64,000 bases of DNA from Sphaerisporangium perillae (GTDB lineage: Bacteria > Actinomycetota > Actinomycetes > Streptosporangiales > Streptosporangiaceae): the NCBI RefSeq assembly GCF_023276435.1, contig NZ_JALLPO010000006.1, forward strand, positions 124,001 through 188,000. The letters are read 5' to 3'. The stretch's first letter is position 1. Every line of letters starts with the position of its first letter. Of the stretch, positions 1-8,178 are shown piece by piece. The notes beneath the pieces were generated by a model. That model worked only from the letters and a program-made list of their open reading frames with translations. It had not been told where the DNA came from and did no database searches. Position numbers and translations under genes: made by a program.

Positions 1-2
1 CG

Positions 3-62
3 GCGGCGGACGGCGAGGTGGCCCTGATCGACCCGCCCGTCCGGCGAATGAAGGTGGGATGA
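3..62 (+). CDS. C-terminal end of an upstream gene (partial)
   Basis: An open frame enters from the left edge and ends with TGA at 60-62, five bases before the next gene starts. The visible residues are ADGEVALIDPPVRRMKVG. Tight spacing and same strand suggest it belongs to the operon with the zinc-ribbon GTPase that follows. Too little is visible to name a family. Confidence 0.6.
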   Translation, partial: AADGEVALIDPPVRRMKVG

Positions 63-66
63 CCCC

Positions 67-1239
67 TTGGTGATCACCTGCCCGTTCTGCTTCGCGCGGC
101 TCGACCGCAACCGCATCGCGTTCCGCTGCGCGGGCAGGTCCGGGCGCGGCGGCGGCTGCGACGCGCTGCTGGACGAGACCCTGGCCGAATACCTCGGCTC
201 CCCCGCCGCCGCCTCCCTGCCCCCCGTGTTCTCGGTGCGCAGGCCGGGCCGCCGCGCCGACTGCCCCAGGTGCGGCCGATCCACCGGGTGGCGGGTGTGC
301 CCCGAATGCCACAACCGGCTGCCGGCCGAGTACTGCGCGAACCCGGGCAAGATCGTGGCCCTGGTCGGGGCCAAGGGGTCGGGCAAGAGCACCTACATCG
401 CCGTCCTGCTCCACGAGCTGACCAACCGGGTCGGCGCCGAGCTGGACGCCTCCCTGGTCGCCTGCGACGACCGCACCATCACCCGCTACAAGCAGGACTT
501 CGCCCGCCCGCTGTACGGCGAGCAGCGGCTGCTCAGCACCACCCGGCCCGCCGCCACCGAGCCGCGCGACCCGCTGGTGTACCTGCTCACCCGGACCGTC
601 CCGGGACGCCTGCGATCAAAGACGATGTCGCTGACGCTGGTGCTCTTCGACACCGCCGGGGAGGACCTGCGCAGCCGCGAGTCCACCGAGACGCACCTGC
701 GCTACCTCAACGCCGCCGACGCGATCGTCTTCCTGGTCGACCCGCTGGAGCTGCCGGGGGCCAAGGCGTCGCTCAGCGGGCTCGCCCAGGTCAGGAGCGG
801 CGTCAACGCCGGCGACCCCGACAGCGACCCGATCAACGTGATCAGCCGGGTCACCGAGCTGCTGCGCGACCGCGCCGGGTCGGGCCGGCTCAAGGTCCCG
901 GTGGCGGTGGCGCTCAGCAAGATCGACGCCCTGCAGGAGGGCATGGACGCCCAGTCGGCGCTGCACCGGGCCCGCACCCCGTCCGGCACGCTCGACCTCG
1001 ACGACCGCGAGGCCGTCCACGAGCAGGTCAGGGCCCTGCTGGACGACTGGCAGGCGGGGATGGTCGACCGCTACCTCCGCCAGCACTTCACCGACTTCGC
1101 GCTGTTCGGCCTCTCGGCCCTGGGCGGCGTCCCCGGCGCCGACGCGGTCGGCCCCGGCGGCATCCGCCCCTACCGCGTGGAGGACCCCCTCCTGTGGCTC
1201 CTCCACCGCTTCGGCATGCTCGCCGGAGTCCGCATATGA
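67..1239 (+). CDS. Zinc-ribbon P-loop GTPase (DO-GTPase-like) of a GTPase/GAP1 system
   Basis: About 390 residues. The N-terminus carries two cysteine knuckle pairs (CPFC near residue 5; CPRC and CPEC around residues 65-85), read as zinc ribbons. A Walker A motif GAKGSGKST follows at about 101-109, a DTAGE Walker B/G3-like motif near 195 and SKID, a G4-like specificity motif, near 283. No membrane segment is seen. This matches GTPases of actinobacterial conflict/signalling loci that occur beside GAP1 proteins (family recalled, not searched). The start is TTG at 67 or GTG at 70; AAGGTGGGA just upstream serves either. It sits in one operon-like run with 1427-3838 and 3870-5738. The GTPase fold is fairly sure; the biological role is inference. 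Confidence 0.75.
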   Translation: MVITCPFCFARLDRNRIAFRCAGRSGRGGGCDALLDETLAEYLGSPAAASLPPVFSVRRPGRRADCPRCGRSTGWRVCPECHNRLPAEYCANPGKIVALVGAKGSGKSTYIAVLLHELTNRVGAELDASLVACDDRTITRYKQDFARPLYGEQRLLSTTRPAATEPRDPLVYLLTRTVPGRLRSKTMSLTLVLFDTAGEDLRSRESTETHLRYLNAADAIVFLVDPLELPGAKASLSGLAQVRSGVNAGDPDSDPINVISRVTELLRDRAGSGRLKVPVAVALSKIDALQEGMDAQSALHRARTPSGTLDLDDREAVHEQVRALLDDWQAGMVDRYLRQHFTDFALFGLSALGGVPGADAVGPGGIRPYRVEDPLLWLLHRFGMLAGVRI

Positions 1240-1290
1240 CCCCGCCACGGCACAGCCCGGGAACCGGCCGCGTGACCTCCCCTCTACGCC

Positions 1291-1361
1291 CGCTGTGGTG
1301 CCTGTGCATTCGGCGCCGTGACGGCGAGGTGAGATACGGCGATGCCGGCGCCACCGTACGT
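1291..1361 (+). repeat. Dispersed intergenic hairpin repeat, copy 1
   Basis: A block of about 70 bp in the gap after the first GTPase gene. It contains TACGGCGATGCCGGCGCC, and TACGG (1335-1339) pairs with CCGTA (1354-1358). Closely similar blocks, same strand, lie at 35674-35746 and 40499-40570. All three start within about 50-200 bp downstream of a stop codon. Confidence 0.7.
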
Positions 1362-1426
1362 CGAGCGACCCGGCGAGCCTGCGCAGCCGCACTGGACTGT
1401 TCCTCATCCGGCGGAGGTGAGTAGAG

Positions 1427-3838
1427 GTGGCCTGGCAGCTGCACTACACCTCCGCGGAGGCGGGACCGGCCGGGCGCGCGGGCTTCCAGTTCGTCGCCGA
1501 GTCGCCGGGGCTCCCTCCCGAACTCGCGGGCAAGGTGGCCCCCTATCTGACCTACAAGCCCCCGCCCACCGCCCCACTGGCCCCCACCCCCGCGCAGGTC
1601 GCGCGGCTCCCCGTGGCGCTGGCCTACGGCCCCGTCGGCGCACGGTGCGTCCTGACCCGTTGCGTCTACCTGGGGCAGGACTACTCCGGCCGGTACGGCA
1701 ACTACCTGGGGCACGCGGTCGTCGCCGACCCCGAGGAGCTGACGGGCCTGCGCCCGGTGGAGTTCTGGCAGGCCTCGCTGTGGTCCGACGCCCCCGCCCC
1801 TCCCGGCACGCCGCTGCCCGCCCTCGCCGACCTACCGCCGGGCGACCGCGTCGACCCCGAGTCGCTGGCCTCCTGGCTCGCCTCCTGCGGTGATCCCGCC
1901 TACATCAGGCTCGGCGGCCTCCTGGAGACCGTGGTCAGGGCCCTCTCCCAGGGCCACGGGCGCCTGGTGCTGGTCTGCACCGACATCGAGGAGATCGTCC
2001 GGTGGATCGGCGTGATCTCCTACTCGCTGCCGTGGCAGGTGGCGGCGCGGCTGCCGTTCCTCACCTACAGCGCCGATCCGGGGTCGGCGCCGCAGCTCAT
2101 CGTGGGAACCACCCCCGACGTCTGGATGCCCTCCGACATCGACGCCGCCGTCGTTCGGCTGGACGAGCCGCCGCCTGCGGGCGCCCGGCTCGGCCGCTTC
2201 GCCCGCACGGTCACCGACTGCTGGCGGCGGACCGACCTGGCCGGGATCGACGCGATAGGCGAGCTGGCGGAGCTCGCGGCCCACGGCTCCGATTCCGCGG
2301 AGACCGGCGCGGCGTTGCTGGCGTTCTGCCGGGGCGATCCCAGTGTGACCGCCGAGGAGCAGGTGGAGATCGCCGGCGCGCTGTCGCGGGACCTGCCCGA
2401 CTGGCTGTGGGCCGACCTCGCCCTGATGTCCGGCCGGATGGGGTTCGAACTGGCGTCCGCCGCCCTCGCACTGGCGCCTCCCGGCGTCGCGGAACGGTAC
2501 GCCGCGCGCTGCGCCGTACTGGCCCTGCGCGACCCCGCCCTGCCGCCGCCCCCACCGGTGTCGGGGCCGGAGACCCGTGAGGAGCTGCGCAGGGAGGCCG
2601 CGGGGGCGATCGCCACCGCCCGCGACCTCGCGGAGCTGGGCGAGGTCGCGCGGACCGCCCGGGCGGTCGGCGCGCCCGTCTCCGACGCCGACCTCGCCGG
2701 CGTGACGCGGGCCCTGGTCCGCGAAGGGCGGGGCGACCTCGGGCGGCTGCTGGACCAGGTGCCGCCCGACCTGCGGGAGGCCGTGCTCGCGGGCGCCGTG
2801 GCCGGTCTGGAGGAGTCGGCATCCCAGGACCGCCACCGGATGCTGACCGGCGCCGTCTGCGAGGGCCTGGCCGCACGCGACCTGTCGTCCGCCCCGCTGA
2901 CGGGCACAGCGGTGGTGCGCTCCCAGATCCGGCGTGGGCGGATCACCCGTGTCGAGGCCACCGTGCGGCTGGTCGCCCTCGCCTCCGCCTCGGGCACCGG
3001 CTCCCCCGCCTCTGCCTCGGGCACCGCCTCCCCCGCTTGCGGCGGCACGGGCACGCCCTCCGATCCCGGCTCCGGCCACGGAACCGGCTCCGCTTCCGGT
3101 GCCGGTGCCGGTGCCGGTGCCGGTGCCGGTGCCGGTGCCGGGGACGCGGCGGCGGGGGAATTCGACGCGGCCGTCCTCACCGTCTGGGAGGACCCGCCCG
3201 GCGCCGCCGAGTGCGCGGCCCTGGTCGGCAGGCTCGGCGCGGCCATGGCGTACTTCCCGCACCTCAGCGACCTGCCGGTCCGCGCGTTCCTGGCCGAGGG
3301 CATCGAGGACCCCGGCGTCGTACGGCTCGCCGAGCTGGTGCGGGACACAGTGCCCGGCTATCCGGCCACGGACGCCGAGGTGGTGCTCCTGACCGTGGGC
3401 CTCCACGAGGCGACCGTCCCCGGGGACGCGGCCGCGCTGCTCGAACGGCTGGACCTCCTGCGCCCGGAGGCCGACGAGGAACTGCTGGAGGTGGCGGTCG
3501 CCGCCATCGCCCGCACCCTGGCCCTGCGGGACCCGCGGTTCCGCGCCGGGGTTGTCATGGAGCTGCCGGACGCCGGGCGTGCCGGGCTCGCGCGCGCCTG
3601 GCTGGACGGGCGCAGGGGCCGGGACGAGCAGGTCGCCCTGCTGGAGGTCGCGGTCCGCCTCCATCTGGCCGCCGTGCCGGTGCCCGAGCTCGACGACTGG
3701 GCGCGGTCGCAGCTCAACGGCTGGTCACTGTTCGGGTCGATGGAGTCGCACTTCAAGCACGACGCGGAGCTGTCGGCCGGGTTGCGGGAGATGGCGAAGG
3801 CGCGACGCGGCCGGCCCTGGAAGCGGGAGGGCCGGTGA
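1427..3838 (+). CDS. GTPase-associated protein 1-like (GAP1) protein
   Basis: 803 residues from a GTG start, preceded by a GGAGG-rich stretch at about 1410. The N-terminus (MAWQLHYTSAEAGPAGRAGF) and the GNYLGHAVVAD segment near residue 90 resemble the N-terminal domain of GAP1 proteins, which accompany zinc-ribbon GTPases in actinobacteria (family recalled, not searched). The rest is largely helical and alanine/leucine-rich without an obvious catalytic motif. A low-complexity linker rich in Gly, Ser and Ala lies at about residues 525-575 and includes an uninterrupted Gly-Ala run encoded by a hexanucleotide repeat. No signal peptide or membrane segment. Its position between two GTPases implies it acts with them, perhaps as adaptor or regulator. 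Confidence 0.7.
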   Translation: MAWQLHYTSAEAGPAGRAGFQFVAESPGLPPELAGKVAPYLTYKPPPTAPLAPTPAQVARLPVALAYGPVGARCVLTRCVYLGQDYSGRYGNYLGHAVVADPEELTGLRPVEFWQASLWSDAPAPPGTPLPALADLPPGDRVDPESLASWLASCGDPAYIRLGGLLETVVRALSQGHGRLVLVCTDIEEIVRWIGVISYSLPWQVAARLPFLTYSADPGSAPQLIVGTTPDVWMPSDIDAAVVRLDEPPPAGARLGRFARTVTDCWRRTDLAGIDAIGELAELAAHGSDSAETGAALLAFCRGDPSVTAEEQVEIAGALSRDLPDWLWADLALMSGRMGFELASAALALAPPGVAERYAARCAVLALRDPALPPPPPVSGPETREELRREAAGAIATARDLAELGEVARTARAVGAPVSDADLAGVTRALVREGRGDLGRLLDQVPPDLREAVLAGAVAGLEESASQDRHRMLTGAVCEGLAARDLSSAPLTGTAVVRSQIRRGRITRVEATVRLVALASASGTGSPASASGTASPACGGTGTPSDPGSGHGTGSASGAGAGAGAGAGAGAGDAAAGEFDAAVLTVWEDPPGAAECAALVGRLGAAMAYFPHLSDLPVRAFLAEGIEDPGVVRLAELVRDTVPGYPATDAEVVLLTVGLHEATVPGDAAALLERLDLLRPEADEELLEVAVAAIARTLALRDPRFRAGVVMELPDAGRAGLARAWLDGRRGRDEQVALLEVAVRLHLAAVPVPELDDWARSQLNGWSLFGSMESHFKHDAELSAGLREMAKARRGRPWKREGR
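3096..3137 (+). repeat. Seven tandem CCGGTG units inside the GAP1-like gene
   Basis: CCGGTG repeats seven times without interruption and encodes a Gly-Ala run in the linker. The unit is two codons, so changes in copy number keep the frame and only alter linker length. Confidence 0.9.
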
Positions 3839-3869
3839 CCGGCGGGCCGAGGGAAGCGGGGGCGGGCTG

Positions 3870-5738
3870 ATGCCGCTCGTCGTGGTGTTCCTGATCGCGC
3901 TGTGGTGCCTGTGCATGTACTTCGGGTTCCTGTACGGATTCCCGGTGGTCGCGGCGCTGACCCTGGCGGGCGCCACCCTGGTGGGCCTCGGCCACTACTT
4001 CCTGAGCGCCGGACGGGTGCTGCTCCCGGCCACGGCGCACGGGGCCTCTCCCGCGGTCGCGGGCGGGCCGGCCACCGAAGGACGCCCGGACTCTCCGGAG
4101 GCGGACAGGGAGGGGGACCCCGTGTACCGCCACTACCTCTTCCGCCAGATGGCCCTGGACTGGTGGCGGACCCAGCGCTTCGCCGTCCCCGCAATGAGCC
4201 AGGCCGCCGGGCTCGCGATCGGCACGGTCACGCGCCGGCTCATGAGCAACGTGCAGGGGTTCTTCGTCTTCCCGATCTGGCTGGCCATCGTCGCCGGTGT
4301 GGTCGTGGCCGCGGTCCCGCTCGCCGCCGTCGCCGCGGCGCTCACCGCCGCGTACGCGCTGGTGGCCGGGGCCGGCTTGGTGGTGTGGGGGGCCTGCCTG
4401 CTGCTCCTGCTCGGCGTGGAGGCCGTTTTCATGCGGGTGCGGCGGATCCTGCAGACCTGCCCGCACCCTCAGTGCTACGCCCGGATCGCCCTCCCCGAGT
4501 ACGCCTGCCCCACGTGCGGCCGGCGGCACCGGCACCTGAGGCCCGACCTCGAGGGCGCCTTCCGGCACGTGTGCCGGTGCGGCACCCGCCTCCCCACGGC
4601 CATCGTGCTCGGCCGCTACCGGCTGCCGGCGTACTGTCCCGAATGCGGCCGCGCGCTGCCGCCGCGCATCGGGCGTGCTCGGATCGAGCCGCTGCCCTTC
4701 ATCGGCGGGCCCGACGCCGGCAAGACCACGTTCATGGTGCTGGCGATCAACGCCCTGCACGGGGTCGTCAAGACCGCACGGGGGCGGGCGGGGTTCGTGG
4801 TGGAAGGCGACGAGATCGCCTTCACCCGATTACGGCAGGAGCTGCGGCTCGGCAAGGTCTCGAAGACCACGACGCGGGCGCCGTCGGCGACCATGGTGGA
4901 CGTCACGCTGCCGGGGTCGCGCACCCGCAGCGGAAACCGCATCCTCTACCTGTTCGACCCTTCCGGGGAGGGCTTCACCGGGGCCACCCGGGTGGAGGCG
5001 ATGAGCTACCTCGCCCACGGCGAGGCGATGCTCATCGTGGTCGACCCCTTCGCGCTCCCGCTCGTCCAGCAGAGCCTGTCGGACGCCGAACGGCAGGCCC
5101 TTCAGCGCGCGGGTGTCGTGCTGTCCCCCGAGGACCCCTCCGACACCTTCCAGCGGGTCAGGAACGAACTGGCCGCGCGGGCCGACGGCGGGCGGCAGAA
5201 GAGGGTCGCCGTCGTGGTCACCAAGACCGACCTGCTCCGCACGACCGGCGTCGGCCGCGACGCCGACCGGCTGCCCGGCTGGTTCGACGGCGTCGGCCTG
5301 GGGAACATGGTCCGCGACCTGGCCAGAACGGCGGGCGAGGTGCGCTACCTCGCCTCGGGCCTCCCCGCCGACGACACCGCCATCGCCCACCTGCTCGCCT
5401 GGCTCACCGGCCTGCCGCTGGTGGATCCCGCCGCCCAGCACCTCAACGGCTCGGCGGCGAACGGGGAGGCGACGGCACGGTCCGATGACACCGCGACGCG
5501 AGCGGGCGAGGCTGCGGCGAAAGCCGACGACCCGGCGGCGGGCGGCGACGCCGATCTCACCACGGCCGACCTGCGCCGGCCGTGGACGCCCGGCAAGGGC
5601 CGCCAGGGACAGGCCCCGCTCAGCTACCGCCTGTTCCGCTGGTCGATCTTCGGCGTGTCTCTGCCGCTCGGCATCGCCGTCCTGACCCTGCTCGTCGTCC
5701 GCGCCCTGTCCCTCCTCAACGGAGCCGTCCCCTTCTAG
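3870..5738 (+). CDS. Membrane-anchored zinc-ribbon GTPase (DO-GTPase2-like)
   Basis: 622 residues from the ATG at 3870, chosen because it begins directly with a hydrophobic helix (PLVVVFLIALWCLC) and follows the GAP1-like gene by 31 bp. Order: two N-terminal membrane helices (about 3-45), further hydrophobic helices (about 130-180), cysteine-rich zinc ribbons (CPHPQC, CPTC, CRC, CPEC, about 190-275), Walker A GGPDAGKTT (about 280-288), DPSGEG Walker B/G3-like (about 363), TKTD G4-like motif (about 450), a hydrophilic spacer, and a final membrane helix (about 595-618). The same zinc-ribbon plus P-loop plan as the 67-1239 protein makes them partners, one soluble and one membrane-bound. Confidence 0.75.
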   Translation: MPLVVVFLIALWCLCMYFGFLYGFPVVAALTLAGATLVGLGHYFLSAGRVLLPATAHGASPAVAGGPATEGRPDSPEADREGDPVYRHYLFRQMALDWWRTQRFAVPAMSQAAGLAIGTVTRRLMSNVQGFFVFPIWLAIVAGVVVAAVPLAAVAAALTAAYALVAGAGLVVWGACLLLLLGVEAVFMRVRRILQTCPHPQCYARIALPEYACPTCGRRHRHLRPDLEGAFRHVCRCGTRLPTAIVLGRYRLPAYCPECGRALPPRIGRARIEPLPFIGGPDAGKTTFMVLAINALHGVVKTARGRAGFVVEGDEIAFTRLRQELRLGKVSKTTTRAPSATMVDVTLPGSRTRSGNRILYLFDPSGEGFTGATRVEAMSYLAHGEAMLIVVDPFALPLVQQSLSDAERQALQRAGVVLSPEDPSDTFQRVRNELAARADGGRQKRVAVVVTKTDLLRTTGVGRDADRLPGWFDGVGLGNMVRDLARTAGEVRYLASGLPADDTAIAHLLAWLTGLPLVDPAAQHLNGSAANGEATARSDDTATRAGEAAAKADDPAAGGDADLTTADLRRPWTPGKGRQGQAPLSYRLFRWSIFGVSLPLGIAVLTLLVVRALSLLNGAVPF

Positions 5739-5833
5739 CCGGTCGCCGACATTCGGCGCATATCCCCTGGGGCGGCGGGCTTCCGGACGGTAATCTTGAG
5801 GCCTCCGGCGGTGACCAGCTCCTGGATACGGCG

Positions 5834-7348
5834 ATGCCTCATATCTCGCGCAAGCTCAAGTCCGGGTTGAAGCTGGCCGGCGTCGGCGGACTGCTGGCGT
5901 GCGTGGTGGCGGCACCGGCCACTCCCCCCGTCGTCCCGCCGCCCGACTCACCGGGCACGGCCGTGCGCGTGTACGAGCGCGACGGGTCTCTCGTCGGGAG
6001 TCTGGGCGAGACCGTCCTGTGGACCACCGGCATCGGACTCTCCGGCGGCACCGACCGGTTGACCGCGAGAACCGGCTCCTACGTGGTGACCGAGTCCTTG
6101 CCGGACGAGGGGATCGAGCCTTCCGGCAACGGCAGGCGCGTGATCAGCGCTCGCGACGCGTTGACCGGCCTGCCCGCCTGGAGCATCGTCTCCGGATATC
6201 CGGACGAAGGATCCTTCAACCCCTTCTACTACGTGCTCGGGGTGGCCGCACAACAGGTGGTCGTCGACGTCCCCTCGCTGCGCGTGATCCGGGGCCTGGC
6301 GGTCGCCACCGGCCGGATCGCGTGGGAGACCCCCTTGCCGGACGGGTGCGTCAGCCTGAAGCCGACGAACCAGAAGACCGACACCGACACCGACGCGCAC
6401 GGCCGGGAGAACATCTGGGGGACCACGGACGAGCGGACCGCGGGACTCCTCGCACGTTGCGCGGACGCCCGGACGACGTTGCTCGGATTCGACGTTCACA
6501 CCGGCGGACTCCGCTGGAGACGGGCCATGCACCCCGCCGGGAAGCCGGCGATGCGCTTGGAGAAGGGGGTCTTCGTCCTTGAGGGGGACGAATCGCTCGC
6601 GCTCGTCGGCGACGACGGGCTCGTGCTGTTCGACGATGCGGCGATGTTCGCCGAGCTCGCCATCACGGACCGGGCCGTGGTGATGCGCAGCGGCAGCGTG
6701 GCCGAGGGCGAGTTGCGCTCGATCGACCGGCTCACCGGCCGGATCCTGTGGCGGCGGCCCTCGCCCCCGAGGTTCGAGAAGATCCGCGATTCAGCCGGGC
6801 GGGTCGTCATCGGCCAATATCTGGACTACCCGCTGACCGGGCAGGGCGTGCCCGGTCTGGAAACGGTCATCGACCCGGTGACGGGCCGGACGCTTCCCGC
6901 CCCGACCTGGGTCGACCGGGGGATCATCGACCCGAACGCGTGGCCCGACCCCTGCGATCTGGTCACGGCGTCCGATCTCGCATCGAGGTCGGCGGGGCCG
7001 TATTCGGTGACCGCGACGCCCGCGCCGGCGCAGTTCGGGCTTCCCACTCCGGACACGTGCCTGATTCGATTCGACAGCGGGATATCAATCTCCATCCGGC
7101 TGATCTGGGTCTCCCGCCGGGAGAAGGACGCGAGGGCCACGCTGGACGAAATACGCGACGGCATCGTCGAAGGCGAAGCCCGGGGGATCGCCGACCGGGC
7201 TTATTTCCACAACGACGACTACCGGGACGGAGTGCTCCTGTGCCAGGGACCGGTCATCGCGAGCGTTCGCGCCTCCGGTGACGCGCCGCTCGCACTGTGG
7301 GCGGCGAAGACCGTGGCCCGCCATCTACGCGAGATGGAGAACCGATGA
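5834..7348 (+). CDS. Lipoprotein with PQQ-type beta-propeller repeats
   Basis: 504 residues from the ATG at 5834. The N-terminus has a lipoprotein signal: basic residues, hydrophobic stretch and lipobox LLAC with the modified cysteine at residue 23. The body shows propeller-like repeats of the type ATGRIAWETPLPDGC, VHTGGLRWRR and LTGRILWRRPS, as in PQQ-repeat or BamB-like domains, probably a binding scaffold rather than a dehydrogenase. The last 130 residues (from about DPCDLVTASDLASR) resemble secreted DUF3558-type domains. Its stop overlaps the next start (ATGA), so the two are translationally coupled. Acts outside the membrane; ligand unknown. Confidence 0.65.
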   Translation: MPHISRKLKSGLKLAGVGGLLACVVAAPATPPVVPPPDSPGTAVRVYERDGSLVGSLGETVLWTTGIGLSGGTDRLTARTGSYVVTESLPDEGIEPSGNGRRVISARDALTGLPAWSIVSGYPDEGSFNPFYYVLGVAAQQVVVDVPSLRVIRGLAVATGRIAWETPLPDGCVSLKPTNQKTDTDTDAHGRENIWGTTDERTAGLLARCADARTTLLGFDVHTGGLRWRRAMHPAGKPAMRLEKGVFVLEGDESLALVGDDGLVLFDDAAMFAELAITDRAVVMRSGSVAEGELRSIDRLTGRILWRRPSPPRFEKIRDSAGRVVIGQYLDYPLTGQGVPGLETVIDPVTGRTLPAPTWVDRGIIDPNAWPDPCDLVTASDLASRSAGPYSVTATPAPAQFGLPTPDTCLIRFDSGISISIRLIWVSRREKDARATLDEIRDGIVEGEARGIADRAYFHNDDYRDGVLLCQGPVIASVRASGDAPLALWAAKTVARHLREMENR

Positions 7349-8178
7349 CGACGGAGCCCGCGACCCGGGAACCCGGCGGGAAGGAGACCGAGGAGACACC
7401 GCGGAATCCGCTCCTGAGCGCGCTGAAGAAGCCGACGACGTGGGTGGTGACCACGGTGGCAGGCGCACTGGCCACCATTCTCAGCGGCGGGGTGGTGAGC
7501 CTGTGGTCGTGGACCCAGGACACGTGGGCCGACGTGTGGGACAGACAGGCCATCGGCGGTGTGGTCTACTCGCCGATCTACACGGGCCAGTCCTACGCGC
7601 TGACCGAGGCGATCCCCGGCGGCCCGGGCCGCCGGCTTCTCCGCGAGGACGCCGACCTGAACGACGTCGCCGCGCTGGTCCACGCCAAGAAGGGCTACCG
7701 CCTGGGACGGATGGACATCAACATCGTCCTGCAGGGGCTACGACACGATCCTGTGCGCGTCCTGGACGTGCGGCCGCATGTCATCTCGGCCGGTCCACCG
7801 CCGTCCGGCACGTGTTTCACCATTCCGACGGCAGGCGGGGACAACGTCTTCTCGATCCAGGTGGACCTCGATCACCCGATTCCCGGCTACGGCACCAAGC
7901 GCCTCCGTGACAGGTTCCTCAAGAACAACATCAACCTGGCGTACAAGGAACGTGCCACGGTCGAGGTGACGGCCACCGCCGAGCAGCGCTCGTACGAATG
8001 GGAACTACAGGTCGACTACGTCTATGGCGATGGGACGACCGTCCAGCACGCGTACTTCCGCGATGAGCGGGGAGAGCCCTTCCGGCTGTCCGGCGAGGCG
8101 CGCAGATACCGGTTCATCTACGCGACGCCGACGTTGGCGGAGGACTACCGGCTCACCGGTAGGCACACCAAATGCTGA
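7345..8178 (+). CDS. Single-pass membrane protein, unknown function
   Basis: 277 residues starting at the ATG that overlaps the previous stop by four bases. A short charged N-terminus precedes one membrane helix (about 32-55, TWVVTTVAGALATILSGGVV) and a roughly 220-residue extracytoplasmic part without cysteine clusters or recognised motifs. Its stop overlaps the next start by seven bases, so three genes form one coupled operon with the two propeller proteins. The context suggests an envelope-surface complex; I do not recognise the family. Confidence 0.6.
   Translation: MTTEPATREPGGKETEETPRNPLLSALKKPTTWVVTTVAGALATILSGGVVSLWSWTQDTWADVWDRQAIGGVVYSPIYTGQSYALTEAIPGGPGRRLLREDADLNDVAALVHAKKGYRLGRMDINIVLQGLRHDPVRVLDVRPHVISAGPPPSGTCFTIPTAGGDNVFSIQVDLDHPIPGYGTKRLRDRFLKNNINLAYKERATVEVTATAEQRSYEWELQVDYVYGDGTTVQHAYFRDERGEPFRLSGEARRYRFIYATPTLAEDYRLTGRHTKC

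Noticed and set aside
1832-3664. Long minus-strand open frame opposite the GAP1-like gene
   Set aside because: It is a codon-bias shadow: Gly/Arg/Gln-rich without domain motifs, and the plus frame is clearly coding. Similar long shadows occur opposite 24642-26723, 52092-54080 and 58187-60430.
3899-3916. 18-base identity between the start of the membrane GTPase gene and the left end of the dispersed repeat copy 1
   Set aside because: It lies in coding sequence for a membrane helix (ALWCLC) and the rest of the repeat is absent; chance or a tiny conversion tract cannot be told apart.
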